From Asparagopsis taxiformis (Eukaryota > Rhodophyta > Florideophyceae > Bonnemaisoniales > Bonnemaisoniaceae): 64,000 nt of DNA. Shown here one piece after another: positions 1 through 10,700 of this stretch. The stretch covers positions 1 through 64,000 of the forward strand of contig JALQPE010000226.1 in assembly GCA_030407315.1 (NCBI GenBank). The letters run 5' to 3'. Position 1 is the stretch's first letter. Every line of letters begins with the position of its first letter. Below the pieces are notes generated by a model. The model saw only the letters and a program-made list of their open reading frames with translations. It did no database searches and was not told where the DNA came from. The position numbers and the translations under genes are program-made.

Positions 1-266
1 ATGTGTAGCGGAATTTGCCAAGGTACGAATTCACTATCTGTTGGAACGTGAGTGTATGTAACTCACTCTAGTGCATCGTGACAAATTCAACATCCCAAAC
101 GACTGTATATTTTTTCTTCATCTCATCATCATGGATGACGAAGCACTTTAGAATATCAGATCTGTCCACCAGCGAGAGGAACAGGTCTATGTGGTCGCAT
201 GCACATTTCCAATCATGAATCGTCAAGGACAGCTGTCCAGTGACGAGCACTTCTCAACTTGAAACA

Positions 267-520
267 TCAAGGACAAGTCCTAAACGTAACTGTATGCGCG
301 TCGAAAGTAGAACTACAGGAATACACAACATTTCGACCAATACGAACTCGAACCTGTCCATTTTCGCACGCCCACATTATCTCAATGTATTCTGCAACCC
401 ATTGAATTCTTCATCAAATATAGGCCATAGTCGCGCATGGTTGATCTGCATCGAACCAGCTATCCTTCCCGAGACAGCTCTTCCTCGGCAGTCTGAGCTG
501 TCTGGTTTCGAGAAGTTGGT
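267..520 (-). pseudogene. Truncated copy of six-cysteine secreted-protein gene
   Basis: On the minus strand this reads as the C-terminal part of the protein encoded at 20041-20535: NHARLWPIFDEEFN, later a DAHTVTFR-type end and a TGA at 267-269. It is broken in two ways. A 1-nt deletion after the LQ of the 'GEEF.ELQ' motif brings a stop into frame. The signal peptide and first half are also gone: sequence matching about 20260 is joined directly to sequence matching about 20590, upstream of the paralogue's start. The TATA-like element (CTGTATATAAATG on minus, about 541-553) survives upstream. I infer a dead duplicate; partial transcription is possible. Confidence 0.75.
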
Positions 521-1094
521 CTATTGGCAGGCGAGATGGCTCATTTATATACAGTTTATGGTCCTGATTTTGGAGTCAATAGATCTCCAGATTGGAGATC
601 GCGAAAATCGTCTGCAACAGCGAGGGAGGCCGATGCTTTCTCGGAACATTCATTGGTCAGTGACCGGGGTCTTAGAATTTACTGACATGATTATGGTACT
701 ATTTGGAAGTGATGACCTCTTGAATTGTGACGAGGTTTCTAGAGAACTCGTTGAAAGTGTGGCAGCCTGTAGAGGACGTAATGAGGTGATTCCAATGGAG
801 AGTGTTCATTATCTTTGGAGTAGAGGGGTGTGGTGAACAATAGTGGAAGGAAGATGAAGCTGTAAACATGTATATGAGATGGAGGAGGAATAATGATTTT
901 CGTTGGAAGAAACTATATGTACAGCACCTGAGTAGTTTGCTATGGATACAACAATGAATTACAATGATCGAAGAAACGGAGGTATGCTGTGTTGGATGTT
1001 CTACTCCTCCATATCGACAATAAAGGGTTTTTTGGGGCGTATATTGGATACTTGCTTGGAATTTAATCCAGACATTGTAGAAATCCAATATATT

Positions 1095-1099
1095 CGAAC
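1095..1099. other. Target-site duplication of element A (left)
   Basis: CGAAC lies directly before the left LTR at 1095-1099 and directly after the right LTR at 5798-5802, a perfect 5-bp target-site duplication that fixes the element boundaries. Confidence 0.9.
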
Positions 1100-1283
1100 T
1101 GTTAGGTTGTGATAACTTCGTTGGCTTCTTTATTTGAGGTTCGCTCGTCGGCGATGTTTAAATACGACTTGTTCTGGTTACTGTAAGAGTATGCTGTAAT
1201 GTTGTGCTCATCAGACGGTCAGTGCGTACGTGTTAGTGTTGTCATCTGGTCTGGCGCCTTTGTAGGTTGTTTAGCGTCCTGAC
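1100..1283 (-). repeat. Element A 3' LTR
   Basis: Matches 5613-5796 without a visible difference. In element orientation it ends in TAACA. Its internal edge reads CGTCAGGACGC, where the 5' LTR has TGTCAGGACGC, so the canonical TG is not present at this junction. The upstream duplicate edge at 1336-1350 does have TG. Confidence 0.9.
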
Positions 1284-4200
1284 GAGCGTTCTGCGATTGA
1301 AGAGTGAGCGATGTGTCACTTGGCGACTTGTTGGTTTTAGCGTCCTGACACTCCCCCTGTCGCCGAGGGACAGGGAGCGATATAGTGTCTGTTGGGTTAG
1401 TGATATGCAGTTGTGTTTGTTGTTGTTTGAAGGGTGTAGGTCGTAGGGGTTTTGTGAATACATCTGCTAGATTGCGATCGGATGGGAGGTATTTCAGATT
1501 GATTCGTCCTGATTGAATATTGTCCATCAGGTGGTGGTAGCGTATGTCTATGAATTTGCGCCGCTTAGTAGGGGCGGTATTCGTTGCGACTCTGAGCGCT
1601 GATTGGGAGTCTGTGTACATTTGGATGGCTTGGGTGGGGTTGATGATTTGTAGCTCTTTGAGCATGTCGCCTATCCAATTAGTTTGGCGTGTGGCGTCTG
1701 AGGCTGCTATAGTTTCAGCCTCGCAGGTGCTGAGGGCGACTATAGATTGTCGCTGAGATGACCAGGATATTGGGGAATTGTTTAGAGTGAGTACGGATCC
1801 GGAGATTGATTTTCGGGTTGTGGTGTCGTTTGCGAAATCGGCGTCGCAATATGATGTGAGGGGTTCAGTAGAGGGGCTGTTGCTGAAGGAGATACCGTGT
1901 GTTGGTGTGTGTTTAAGGTATCGAATGAGGCGTTTTAAAAGTTTCCAGTGCCTGGTTGTGGGTTTGTGATTAGCGCGGGCCAAAGAATTGGTGAAGAATT
2001 GGATGTCGGGACGGGTAGAGTCTGTTAGATAGCGCAATTCTCCAAGTGCCTCGCGGTATGGGGTGGTGATTGTAGGATCGATGGCGTCGGTGTCAGATGG
2101 AGGGGAGAGGTCTATGCCGTCGGAATATAAGCTAGATATTGGTTTCGCATCCTGCATTTTGGTTTTGTCAATGAGGGAGGTGATGATATGCGGTTGTGAG
2201 ATGTGAGTGCCGTTAGGGGTGTATGAGATCTTCCAGTTTAGGTATTTGGTGGGTCTCCCAAGGCGCTTGACGGAGTACTTGGATTTGAGCAGGTTGTAAA
2301 GTTTTGTGAGTGAATGTTGGTTGGTGGTGCAGACTAGGAAGTCATCTATTGTGACTGCGATGAATGTTTGGTTGTTTCCATCGGTTTGCATAAAGAGGCA
2401 AGGATCTGACTTGAGTTGCTTAAAGCCATGCTTGGTGAGGAATTGGCTTGCTCCAGTGCAGAAGATGCGGCCAGCTTGTTTGGTGCCGTATAAGTTCCCT
2501 TGAAGTTCGCCATATTTATGGGGGTGTTTGAATGTTCCGTCGAAGAGAGGGTGTTGTTTGACGTATACGGGGTGAGTGTGCTGGAATGGTTCGTGTAGGA
2601 AGGCAGATGAGATGTCAAAATGTTCGGTGTGGAGGTTGTTGGCAGCGGCATGGTTGAGGATGAGTCGAATTGTTGTTTTGTCTGCAGTAAATGTGGCTAT
2701 TTCATTAGGGTCATAGTGTATGGTCGGCTGCATGAGGTCCCCACGGATTGCACATCTGGCTTTTCGTTCTGCGATGTCGCCATTAGGGTCTCGTTTGTAC
2801 CTATAGGTCATTGTTAGTGGGAGAGGTCGAGAGTTGGGTGGGACCTCTTTATTGCGGAGCCATTTGATTGCTCGCATTTTGTCGATTTTGGAGAGTTCAT
2901 CGTTATGTGCAGTTTCCCAGTAGGCTGCGTCTGGGTATTTGGTGGCTGTGCGGTGATTGTATGGGGCCGGTGTGAACTCGGTGATGTACGACGGGATGGG
3001 TGGCTTGGGTTTTGGTTTGGATTTGACATGGAAGAGCATTGCTGTACTTGCTGTGGGGTCAGTTGAAGTGTGATATGGGTGGAAATCAATGGCGGGTATT
3101 TTCTGGACTTGATTCGTTTGCGTATCTTGGACGCATATGGTGTCTTGGTCATTTCCATGTAGATATCGGGTGAGTGACCCTTTGGGGTTGAGTTTGTGTG
3201 TTGGGGCTGAGGTTGGAGCATGTCCTAGTTGACCGAATGCGAAAAGCCGTTGTATTCGAGGGGTGGTTTGGTACCATTCTGTGTAAGGTATCTTGTGCGT
3301 GGATGAATGCGGGATGAGGTTGCGTTTGAATACCGCATCTGTGAGGGCATCTTGCCAGTGGGTGTCATGTAGTCTGCTGTGGGCAAGAGACGCACGGACG
3401 ATGCCCATGAGCGTCTGGTTTATACGCTCTGCTATACTGTTCTGTTGCGGAGTATAGGGGGCAGACGTGATGTGAGTGATTCCACGGGCTTGAAGTTGTG
3501 AGCGGAGTGTTTCGGATAGATACTCTCTGGCGTTGTCGGTGCGAAAGAATCTAGGGTATTTTCCTTGTATGGTGTGTATTTGCTCCATGTGGTCAATAGT
3601 GATTCGTGCAATGGAGGAGCGGTTTGGGATGCAGTGTACTGTAATGTGGCGTGTTTTGGTGTCGGTGAATGTGATAAAGTATCTATTACCTTGGCGAGAT
3701 GGGGTGGGAAGGGGGCCACATATGTCTGATGAAATGTGTTGACCAATTTGGTGGTTATGTTGTGTTGGCTTGTGCGGAGATGCCTTAATTTTTGCGATCG
3801 CGCATGCGCTGCATGTCATGTCGGGTATTGGCATGTTTTCGAATTGTTTTAGCGCCGGGAGGCGTTTGTGACGTCACATGTGTCGCATTGTCTGTGGGTT
3901 GGGGTGGCCAAGGACAAGATGGAGGTCGTGGGCAGCGGATGGGGGGTCTGTGGGTCCGGGTTGTGTGAGTGGGTTCGGGGGGCGTAATTTCGGGGTAGTG
4001 ATTAAGGGATGCGACACTGTGGGCTGAGTAATTTCCTCGTTGTGGCGTTTAAAGTATTGTGGGAGGGGTGGATTGATGGTGGTGGAATCTGTTGGTTTGA
4101 GCGCTGCTTCACTTGTTTCGGAAATGTGGGAGGTTTGTTTGCGGGCGTGCTGTGGGTTGTGTGGTTTGGTTGGGGCTGCTTTCCGTAATTGGTTCGTGTT

Positions 4201-5553
4201 TGTATGCGGTGGTTTGTTGAGTTTTGGGTTGAATTGGTTGGTGGTGTGTGTAATTCGTGTTGAAGTTGTGGTGGGCTTGGGGCTGGTTGTTAATGGCTGT
4301 TTCGGTTTCCTGTTGGGGGTTGTTGATGGTGAGCTGCGCCATGGACGATCCCATTGGATTGCTTTGGTCCGTGATCTGGTGTTTCCCGCAGGCGTGTTGA
4401 TGGGGGGTTTGTGCGGTTCAGTTCTTTTGGATATGGATGTAGACTGTGTGTTGTTACAGTGGTCAGTTGGTTTGGGATAATCAGGAGATTTATTCTCGAT
4501 TATGTAAAGTCCATTCCGGTAGGAGGCTATGGGGAGGGATCGTGATTGGTATCGTGGTTGTATGTATGCTTTTGAGTGTGTGAACGTAACCGGACCGTGG
4601 TTCTGTGCTAAAGTGTGCACTGATATAAGGTTGTGGTTGATGTCCGGTGTGACTACTGCGTCAGTTATATTCAGCTTCATGTTTGGCGTGGGGATCTGTA
4701 TGCTCCCGGAGTGTGTAATGGGATGGCGATGGTTAGCGGCTGTTGTGGTGTAACGGGTTTGACGGGTGGCTGGGGTTGTGCTGTGGGGTCTATTAAGGTG
4801 TGAAGGTGATGCTCCGGAGTCAAGGACGTAGTACGTACTCTCATTGTCGTTTGCGTCTGTGGCAGAGTCGTGGGGAGTTAACATCTCATGGTTGTTTTGG
4901 TCGAAGAATGGAGTGTCGTGGTCGATGTGGTGTTGTAGGGGTGCCACGGTGTGATTCGCGGTGTTTTTAAACTTTGGACGACGCTGGGATTTGCATTCAT
5001 GGTCGTCGTGGGTTGACGAGTTGTGATAGTTGCACCATTTGTTCATTCGGCGGTTGATGTTTGTGACGGGTCTCGATGTGCGCCGGAACTGTGTTTGGCG
5101 CCTGATCGGAGTTGTGTTGTGGGGGTGGGCGAACCTGTGTGTGCGTGGCATCGGTGCGGTAGGTTGGTGTCGTTGTGGGTAGCGCATGACTCGTGCTTTG
5201 ATGTGGTTTGTGGCGCGTCTGAGGCGCGTGCAGAATTCGGCTATTGTTTGGGGTGGTGTTTGTATCATGATCTCGTAAGTGGTGTCGAGGTCTGGGAGAA
5301 TTTCGATGCCTTGGATCATGAATTGGATGGATGTTGATTCGTCCTCAATGCGGGGGTAGTTCGCGTTGTGCATCGCGATTCGTAGTTCATTGTGAGTGTT
5401 GATGAATTCCTCGACGTTGTCGATGGAGGTGAGGTGAGTGTTGCGTGCGGTAGATTCGAGGAGGCTGTGGTCCATAGCCGTTATGTCTCTTACTGTCTGT
5501 AGGACTTGTTGTATGAGGAGTGAGGGGGGTAGCTGCAGGTTGTGTGTAGACAT
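1219..5553 (-). pseudogene. Element A gag-pol polyprotein, interrupted by one TGA
   Basis: One frame from ATG 5553 to 1219, broken only by TGA at 3872-3874 where B has a Cys codon of the integrase zinc region. Upstream part (5553-3875): gag lacking about 80 N-terminal residues; a zinc knuckle of C-x2-H-x4-H-x4-C form (WCNYHN...HEC); protease motif LDSGA; start of the pre-integrase region (LGHPNPQT). Downstream part (3871-1219): CSAC zinc ligands, integrase core D (SSDICG), D (FRTDNARE), E (QQNSIAE); RT with SSAFLHE and TIDDF; RNase H with YCDADFAND, TCEAET, YTDSQSA and FTKPL. The frame continues through the polypurine tract into the 3' LTR. Readthrough of the TGA cannot be excluded, but an isolated mutation is simpler. 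Confidence 0.9.
1284..1364 (-). other. Element A polypurine tract, duplicated LTR edge and hairpin
   Basis: In element orientation: GGCGAC (1364-1359), polypurine AGGGGGAG (1358-1351), a copy of the LTR edge TGTCAGGACGCTAAA (1350-1336), spacer, GTCGCC (1327-1322), then the true 3' LTR edge 66 nt downstream of the first copy. GGCGAC and GTCGCC pair to give a 6-bp stem closing a 31-nt loop that holds the polypurine tract and the edge copy. The 5' LTR lacks this segment. Elements B and C have the same arrangement. Confidence 0.8.
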
Positions 5554-5600
5554 GTTGGCGTCTAATCGGTTGAGAATGTGTGTTGCGCGGTGTGCGGGAA

Positions 5601-5612
5601 GGGCCCATAACC
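5601..5612 (-). other. Element A primer binding site (initiator tRNA-Met anticodon arm)
   Basis: On the minus strand GGTTATGGGCCC directly follows the 5' LTR. It is the exact complement of GGGCCCATAACC, the anticodon arm and loop of many eukaryotic initiator tRNA-Met. This is the half-tRNA type of priming known from Drosophila copia, not the usual tRNA 3'-end priming. Confidence 0.85.
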
Positions 5613-5797
5613 TGTTAGGTTGTGATAACTTCGTTGGCTTCTTTATTTGAGGTTCGCTCGTCGGCGATGTTTAAATACGACTTGTTCTGGTTACTGTAAG
5701 AGTATGCTGTAATGTTGTGCTCATCAGACGGTCAGTGCGTACGTGTTAGTGTTGTCATCTGGTCTGGCGCCTTTGTAGGTTGTTTAGCGTCCTGACA
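5613..5797 (-). repeat. Element A 5' LTR
   Basis: 185 bp with TG...CA ends; contains the promoter. Identical by eye to 1100-1283 except for the outermost base, and followed by the CGAAC duplication. Confidence 0.92.
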
Positions 5798-5802
5798 CGA
5801 AC

Positions 5803-7303
5803 AAATCAATTATGCTGTTGGAATATGTTGAAAACATGTGGTGAGAGAGTAAATCTGCACGAAGTGTTCTTGATAGATGTTATTCGAGCCAAGATTCGAG
5901 ATGGCATGAGATCATGTATCCAAGCTGCGGTACACACAATGGATCTGCCAGCCCGGTATGCTTAGGAATCACTTGGCAGGTTATTCCACCCGTATATAAT
6001 ACCGAATAGGGTTTGGTGCGTCTGAGAAGTATGCTGTCATCGCGGATTTGATGTTGGCTTTCGCGTTCACTGTATGCAATTCTACGTCGCGCAACCTACA
6101 AGAAAAGGCATGAAACGAGACCTTGAAGCAACAACAAGTTTGCCTGAAATCTTGCCGGATGCTGGACGTCAACAATAGCCATACAAATTCACGACACGTT
6201 TTTTCAAACTTGTCATACACCTGTCCTAATAACTGGGCCACACGGAGGAGATTATTCGAACAATCTCTACCGATAATAGAAAAGCTCAGAAATATCTTGT
6301 GGACAACTCGTCATATATGTTTCTCCAGAATGAGCTTCGTGGATAGCTGTCATGCATTCGACCTGTGCTGAAGTCGTTAGTTTCGAGACTTTTTGTTGCG
6401 AATGAAGCAGGATTGCAGAACGGTGAGGCTGGAAGCGGTTGAAAGAATGAATGGCTGTGAGATATCGGGGAAGCAAAACAGGGAGTGGAGATATTTGTGA
6501 GGAAGTTCGTAGTCTACAGAGCGGAAATGAGATTCTAAATTTAGTATGGATAGTTTTTCCATCTTGTTGCCGAAATGTCACCCATCATGTGAGCGATTTA
6601 TAATGTCATCAGTACAACAAGGACGATGGTAGAGGAAGGTTCGTGGGGAATGTGCGAGATTGAATTTCCGAAGACTGAGATTCATGGAAATACGATATCA
6701 GATGCTCTATGTGCTGACAGAGTTGACCTGGAAACAGGGAGGGCGATCAATAATCTGTTTATGGACAGAAAATAGATCAAGGACTCCATTTGTCTCATCC
6801 GCCAGTGGTTTATCGCTGATGATGAGTTTTTTTCTGACAAGTACCTGTCAGGATAGCAATACAAGATAGCTGGTCATGCGCACCGCCGCGGTCTCAGTGT
6901 TGGGATATTCATATACCCCTTCTCCTCCCTGCCCAATCGGCTTCGCTCTGCTGGGATATCCGTAGAACCAGGTGACATGCCACCTCTAGTATCTGTGCAG
7001 GCACCACATTCTTTATAGTCTAACGCTCAATACGTGACAAATATAGATTGAAAGTGGAGAGGGAGATCAGTAAAAAGGAAGAGGGGCTTGTGCCTAACTC
7101 TCACAGTACGTGCGTATCCTAATCCCACTTCGAGATTCTCACAATTTTTCATCGGTTTCAGAGAATATTCCACATTCTAGGAAAACAGTGAAATCTTGAC
7201 AGAATATTCATGCTGTAAAAGCTGTACAACGATGATCCGTGTCCACGTATGTCCTGTGCGGAAATCGATGGCCTACTTCCAATTTATGGGAAAATATTTT
7301 ATG
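5803..7303. other. Intergenic; duplicated segment continues, then small repeat
   Basis: 5803-6060 resembles 21330-21530 (shared GATGTTRTTCGAGCCAAG and an ATATAATAC TATA-like site) and is the right half of the duplication split by element A. From 6061 to 6900 I see only short frames with no recognisable product. 6901-7024 is a member of the dispersed small repeat family. 7025-7303 holds nothing I can name. Confidence 0.6.
6901..7024. repeat. Small dispersed repeat (MITE-like), copy 1
   Basis: Shares GGGATATCC, CCAGGTGACATGCCACCTC, CTGTGCAGGCAC and TTCTTTATAGTCTAAC with copies at 19545, 30146, 30361 and 43914, and the GCCAATCGGC / GGAGGAG block with 44045. No coding capacity. Probably a non-autonomous DNA transposon; the most complete copy (43952-44110) has inverted ends. 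Confidence 0.6.
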
Positions 7304-7430
7304 TGACAAATAATTCTCTAATACTTTAATTAATTTAATTACATTCACAGTAGACTCAAGCGTGAACATATACATGGCCGACGACGCGCCATCAAGTAAA
7401 CGTCCGGTAGGACGAATCTCTTTCTCAACA
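7304..7430 (+). repeat. Element E 5' LTR
   Basis: 127 bp, TGACAAATAATTC...CTCAACA. Identical by eye to 11947-12073. AT-rich U3 (TTTAATTAATTTAATTAC). Confidence 0.92.
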
Positions 7431-7444
7431 GGTTATCGGCCCAG
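7431..7444 (+). other. Element E primer binding site
   Basis: GGTTATCGGCCCAG directly after the LTR. It matches the complement of the initiator tRNA-Met anticodon arm except at one loop base (C where element A has G). B and C carry the same variant. Confidence 0.75.
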
Positions 7445-7528
7445 ACGCTACAATTTGCGCTCGATCTCAAGCCCACCCTTCCGCGCCCTCCGTTTCAGCA
7501 ACGAAATCAGCTTGACTTTCACACCCCG

Positions 7529-7690
7529 CCTGCACCCCCGACGTGCCCACTCCGGCGACATTCACAACACGCCTGCACCCCTGACGTGCCCACTCCGGCG
7601 ACATCCACACCCAGCCTGCACCCCTGACGTGCCCACTCCGGCGACATCCACACCCAGCCTGCACCTCCGACGTGCCCAATCCGGCGACAC
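7529..7690 (+). repeat. Four tandem 43-bp repeats in the element E leader
   Basis: Four copies of a 43-bp unit starting CCTGCACCCC and containing GACGTGCCCACTCCGGCGAC, in the untranslated leader between primer site and gag ATG. The last copy is partial. The leader of element D (46186-46340) has several looser TCCGGCGAC / TCCGCCGAC motifs, and CGGCGAC also sits beside the 3' LTR edge in most of these elements. A role in RNA packaging or dimerisation is possible but unproven. Confidence 0.85.
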
Positions 7691-7706
7691 CACCTACTCA
7701 TCCATA

Positions 7707-10700
7707 ATGGATAACAATCCCGCCCAGCCTGCCGTCCCTGCCCATACTTCGCCCCCTTCCATATCCCCTCTTCACTCAGTTGAAATCCCAACTTTGACCA
7801 CAGTCAATTCATTGCATGGCGTATGAGCGTTGAACACGTCGCCCGCACCCAGGACCTCATGCATTACCTTTACCAACCTATACCGCATTCCGAGTCGCAA
7901 CAAGAAATTGATGCACACCTCATCCGTCATGCTCAAGCACAAGTTCTTATCATACCTTCTCTCTCAACGGAGATATTGTCCTACTTCACGGACATAGAGC
8001 TACAGGGTCCCCTACACGTTTGTACGACAAGATCCGTCTCAAGCTCACCTCCCCCAACCCAGCCCATACCCCAAGTCAGCTGCGTCGCAAAGCGCATCAA
8101 ATCAAGTGGCAGCCTGGCACTACAGCAGTCGAATATGTTCAACAGCATACTGAACTGCGCCAACTCATGGTTAGGTCAAACTATCCAGATATATCAGATG
8201 AACAAACTACAATTCGCTTCATCCTGGAAGGGCTTGAACATGACCCTTCTTGGATCGTCTTCTTACAGACCATCTCTATGCACAATGATCTCAACCCTAA
8301 ACATCTACTTTCCTTGGATCAAGTAATTACTATGATCATCAAACAGGCTGACATTGCCCAACAAGCCTCGCCCGCTTCCCATACCTCTCTGGCGCCACGA
8401 ATTTTCACAAACCCCCACCGCTCCCGCCGCTCCCCCGCTAGTCAGCGACACCCAGCCGAACAACGCTACACACAAAAATTCCGGCCGGACAATAACATAC
8501 TACCACCGAAAAACTACAGAGGTCCCTGGTGCAAATTCCATGGCAGCCCACACCACACCACGGAAAACTGCAGAGCCAGACAGTTCTTTCTTAGCCGCCA
8601 CGAAAGGAAAGAGAAGCCTCACAAACCCGTTCGTGCTCTTGCAGTTACTACAGACCCATATCAACAACATTTCAGCGAAGAGTTTGAAAACGACTCGTCT
8701 GACAGTGTAAGTGCCCATGAGCCTCAAACCTTCATACTAGACTCCGGCGCTAACCCCACTCACCTAACTCGGGCCCTCCCAGGAATGACAAAGCACAAAT
8801 CCAAGACCGTCACTGCAGACGGACATGCGTCTCGAACAACCCATCGTGACACAGTCACCCTATCTTTGTCCGACAAAAGCACCTTAACTCAGCATACTGC
8901 TGTTGTTGCACCTTCATTAAGCACAAACCTACTTTCCGTAGGACAGCTTACTAAAACGCATGACGTCATATTCACAAATGACTGTGCTTACATCACTTCA
9001 CCCTCTGCCCCTCCCCCACCTGAGTCCATACTGGCCACAGTTCCAAAAACCTCCAAAGGCCTCTACCAGACCACTCCTCATTCACTTTCCTGCACTACTC
9101 ACACTTCCACCAGCAATGCTGCTCGCTCCTTCCCCATCAAGGATAAGCGTACTAAAAATCCCAAACGTGGCAAGAGCAACCTACCCACTCCGAACCCACC
9201 TCGATTGCCAAGAGCACCCCTCTGTAAACCACCACCATTCCGTCACAGCAATATCCACAAAAAACCGCGTAAAGCGAAGCAGAAGCGACGCCTGGCAAGA
9301 CGTAGTCACCCCCTCCGAAAATTCGAGTCCCACTTCCGTCAACCCTCCGTGACTATTATCATTGGCACATCAAGCTAAACCACATTCACCCGGCCAAACT
9401 TCATCATATGGCGAAACATAAATTGGTCAACGACCTGCCCCACACCCTTCTCCGCACACCTCCGAAGTTTACATGTTCGGGTTGCGCGATGGGAAAAATG
9501 CCTGCTGCCCCCTTCCATCGCCACCCGCGCACCGACCCCATCGGCTCTCACCTACACATTGATATATGTGGCCCCATGCCTATCCCCTCTCTCTCTAATA
9601 ACCTCCATTTCATAACCTTCCTTGACCAGGGGAGCCGATACCTTCGTATAGTATGTGCTCCGACAAAATCAGAAGCGGCCAGAAACATTCAACCTCACAT
9701 CGACCATGTCCATCGCACTACCCCCCATCGCATATCTCAGCTTACATCCGACAATGCCCGTGAGTTCTATACTCACGTCCTCAATAGGTTCTACTCAGAT
9801 AACCACATTTCTACAAACCCTACGATTCCCCATACCCCGCAGGAAAATTCGCTGGCAGAACGAATCAATCGCACCATAATGAATACTGCACGAACGACCC
9901 TGCTGTCCTCCGGCCTCCCCCTCGAGCTCTGGGACTATGCAGCGTTAGCTGCAGCTGACGCATACAACCACACCCCTCATAGCGCAACGGCACAGCTTCC
10001 TGCTGCACTATGGTTCGATTGCAAACCTGAGATCCACACCATCCTTCCATTTGGTACGACTGGATACGTATACGACCCTGCGCCGCGAAATAAGCTCCAG
10101 CCACGAGCTGCCCTCCACCATTACATTGGTCGTTCCGATTACTATCACTACTTCATATACAATCCATCGACACAGAAAGTAACCCGATGCCGAATCGCTG
10201 ATTTCCATCCCTATAATCCTGCAACTGACCCTGTCAGCACCATTCATACTGCTAACGTCAGTACCCTTCCCGATACCAACAGCATCATCCCCCCTCGGCC
10301 ATATACAGAGCCCAAATCACTCAAGGCAGCTCGAGAAGCCCCGGATGCCACTGAATGGCAACTTGCATGGGACAAGGAATTGGACACTCTGGAACAGCGT
10401 GGTACATTGACCTTCATCCCCAAATCCCAGCTTCCCCCAGGAACCCAGCTGCTCCCATTCACCACCGTGCTAAAATTAAAACGCGACGAAAATGGCACCC
10501 CGATCTCCCGAAAAGTCCGCTGTACAGTACGCGGAGACCGGCAGGTAGCCGGTCTACATTTCGATCCAACAGACCTCTCCAGCCCAGTGGCGAATCGCGA
10601 TACTATCCGTGCGGCTCTCTCCTTTGCAGCAGCACAAAATTACACTGTGTTACATTGGGATTTAGAATCCGCCTTTCTGCACGAAAAATTTACCGAAGAC

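Larger units (their letters stand above)
1..1099. repeat. Segmental duplication, left part (partner about 19880-21260)
   Basis: This stretch and the 5803-6060 stretch beyond element A are together a diverged copy of about 19880-21540. Shared runs include the CTCATTTATATACAG promoter region, the block around 585-640 (partner 20690-20740) and the block around 660-1020 (partner 20760-21090). The only gene content is a dead copy of the six-cysteine secreted-protein gene at 267-520. Copia element A later split this copy. The 20862-20938 foldback is present only in reduced form here (around 735-785). Confidence 0.75.
1100..5797 (-). mobile_element. Ty1/copia LTR retrotransposon A (one nonsense codon, gag truncated)
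   Basis: Complete copia-type element in minus orientation: 5' LTR 5613-5797, primer binding site 5601-5612, one gag-pol frame 5553-1219, polypurine tract and duplicated LTR edge 1284-1357, 3' LTR 1100-1283. It is flanked by CGAAC duplications. The 184 nt shared by the LTRs look identical apart from the outermost base, so insertion is recent. It is closest in layout to B and C. The leader plus about 80 codons of gag seen in B and C are missing: only about 60 nt separate the primer site from the first ATG. A TGA at 3872-3874 interrupts the frame in the integrase zinc region. With both defects it is probably non-autonomous, though its recent insertion means it or its parent was mobile. Confidence 0.93.

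Noticed and set aside
240..836. 198-codon plus-strand frame
   Set aside because: Starts only at GTG and runs antisense to the dead secreted-protein gene and its promoter; a shadow frame.
1336..5797. Treating the region up to the upstream edge copy as a longer 3' LTR (251 bp in A)
   Set aside because: The 5' LTRs of all six elements lack the extra segment, so I kept the LTR as the part shared by both ends and described the extra segment separately.
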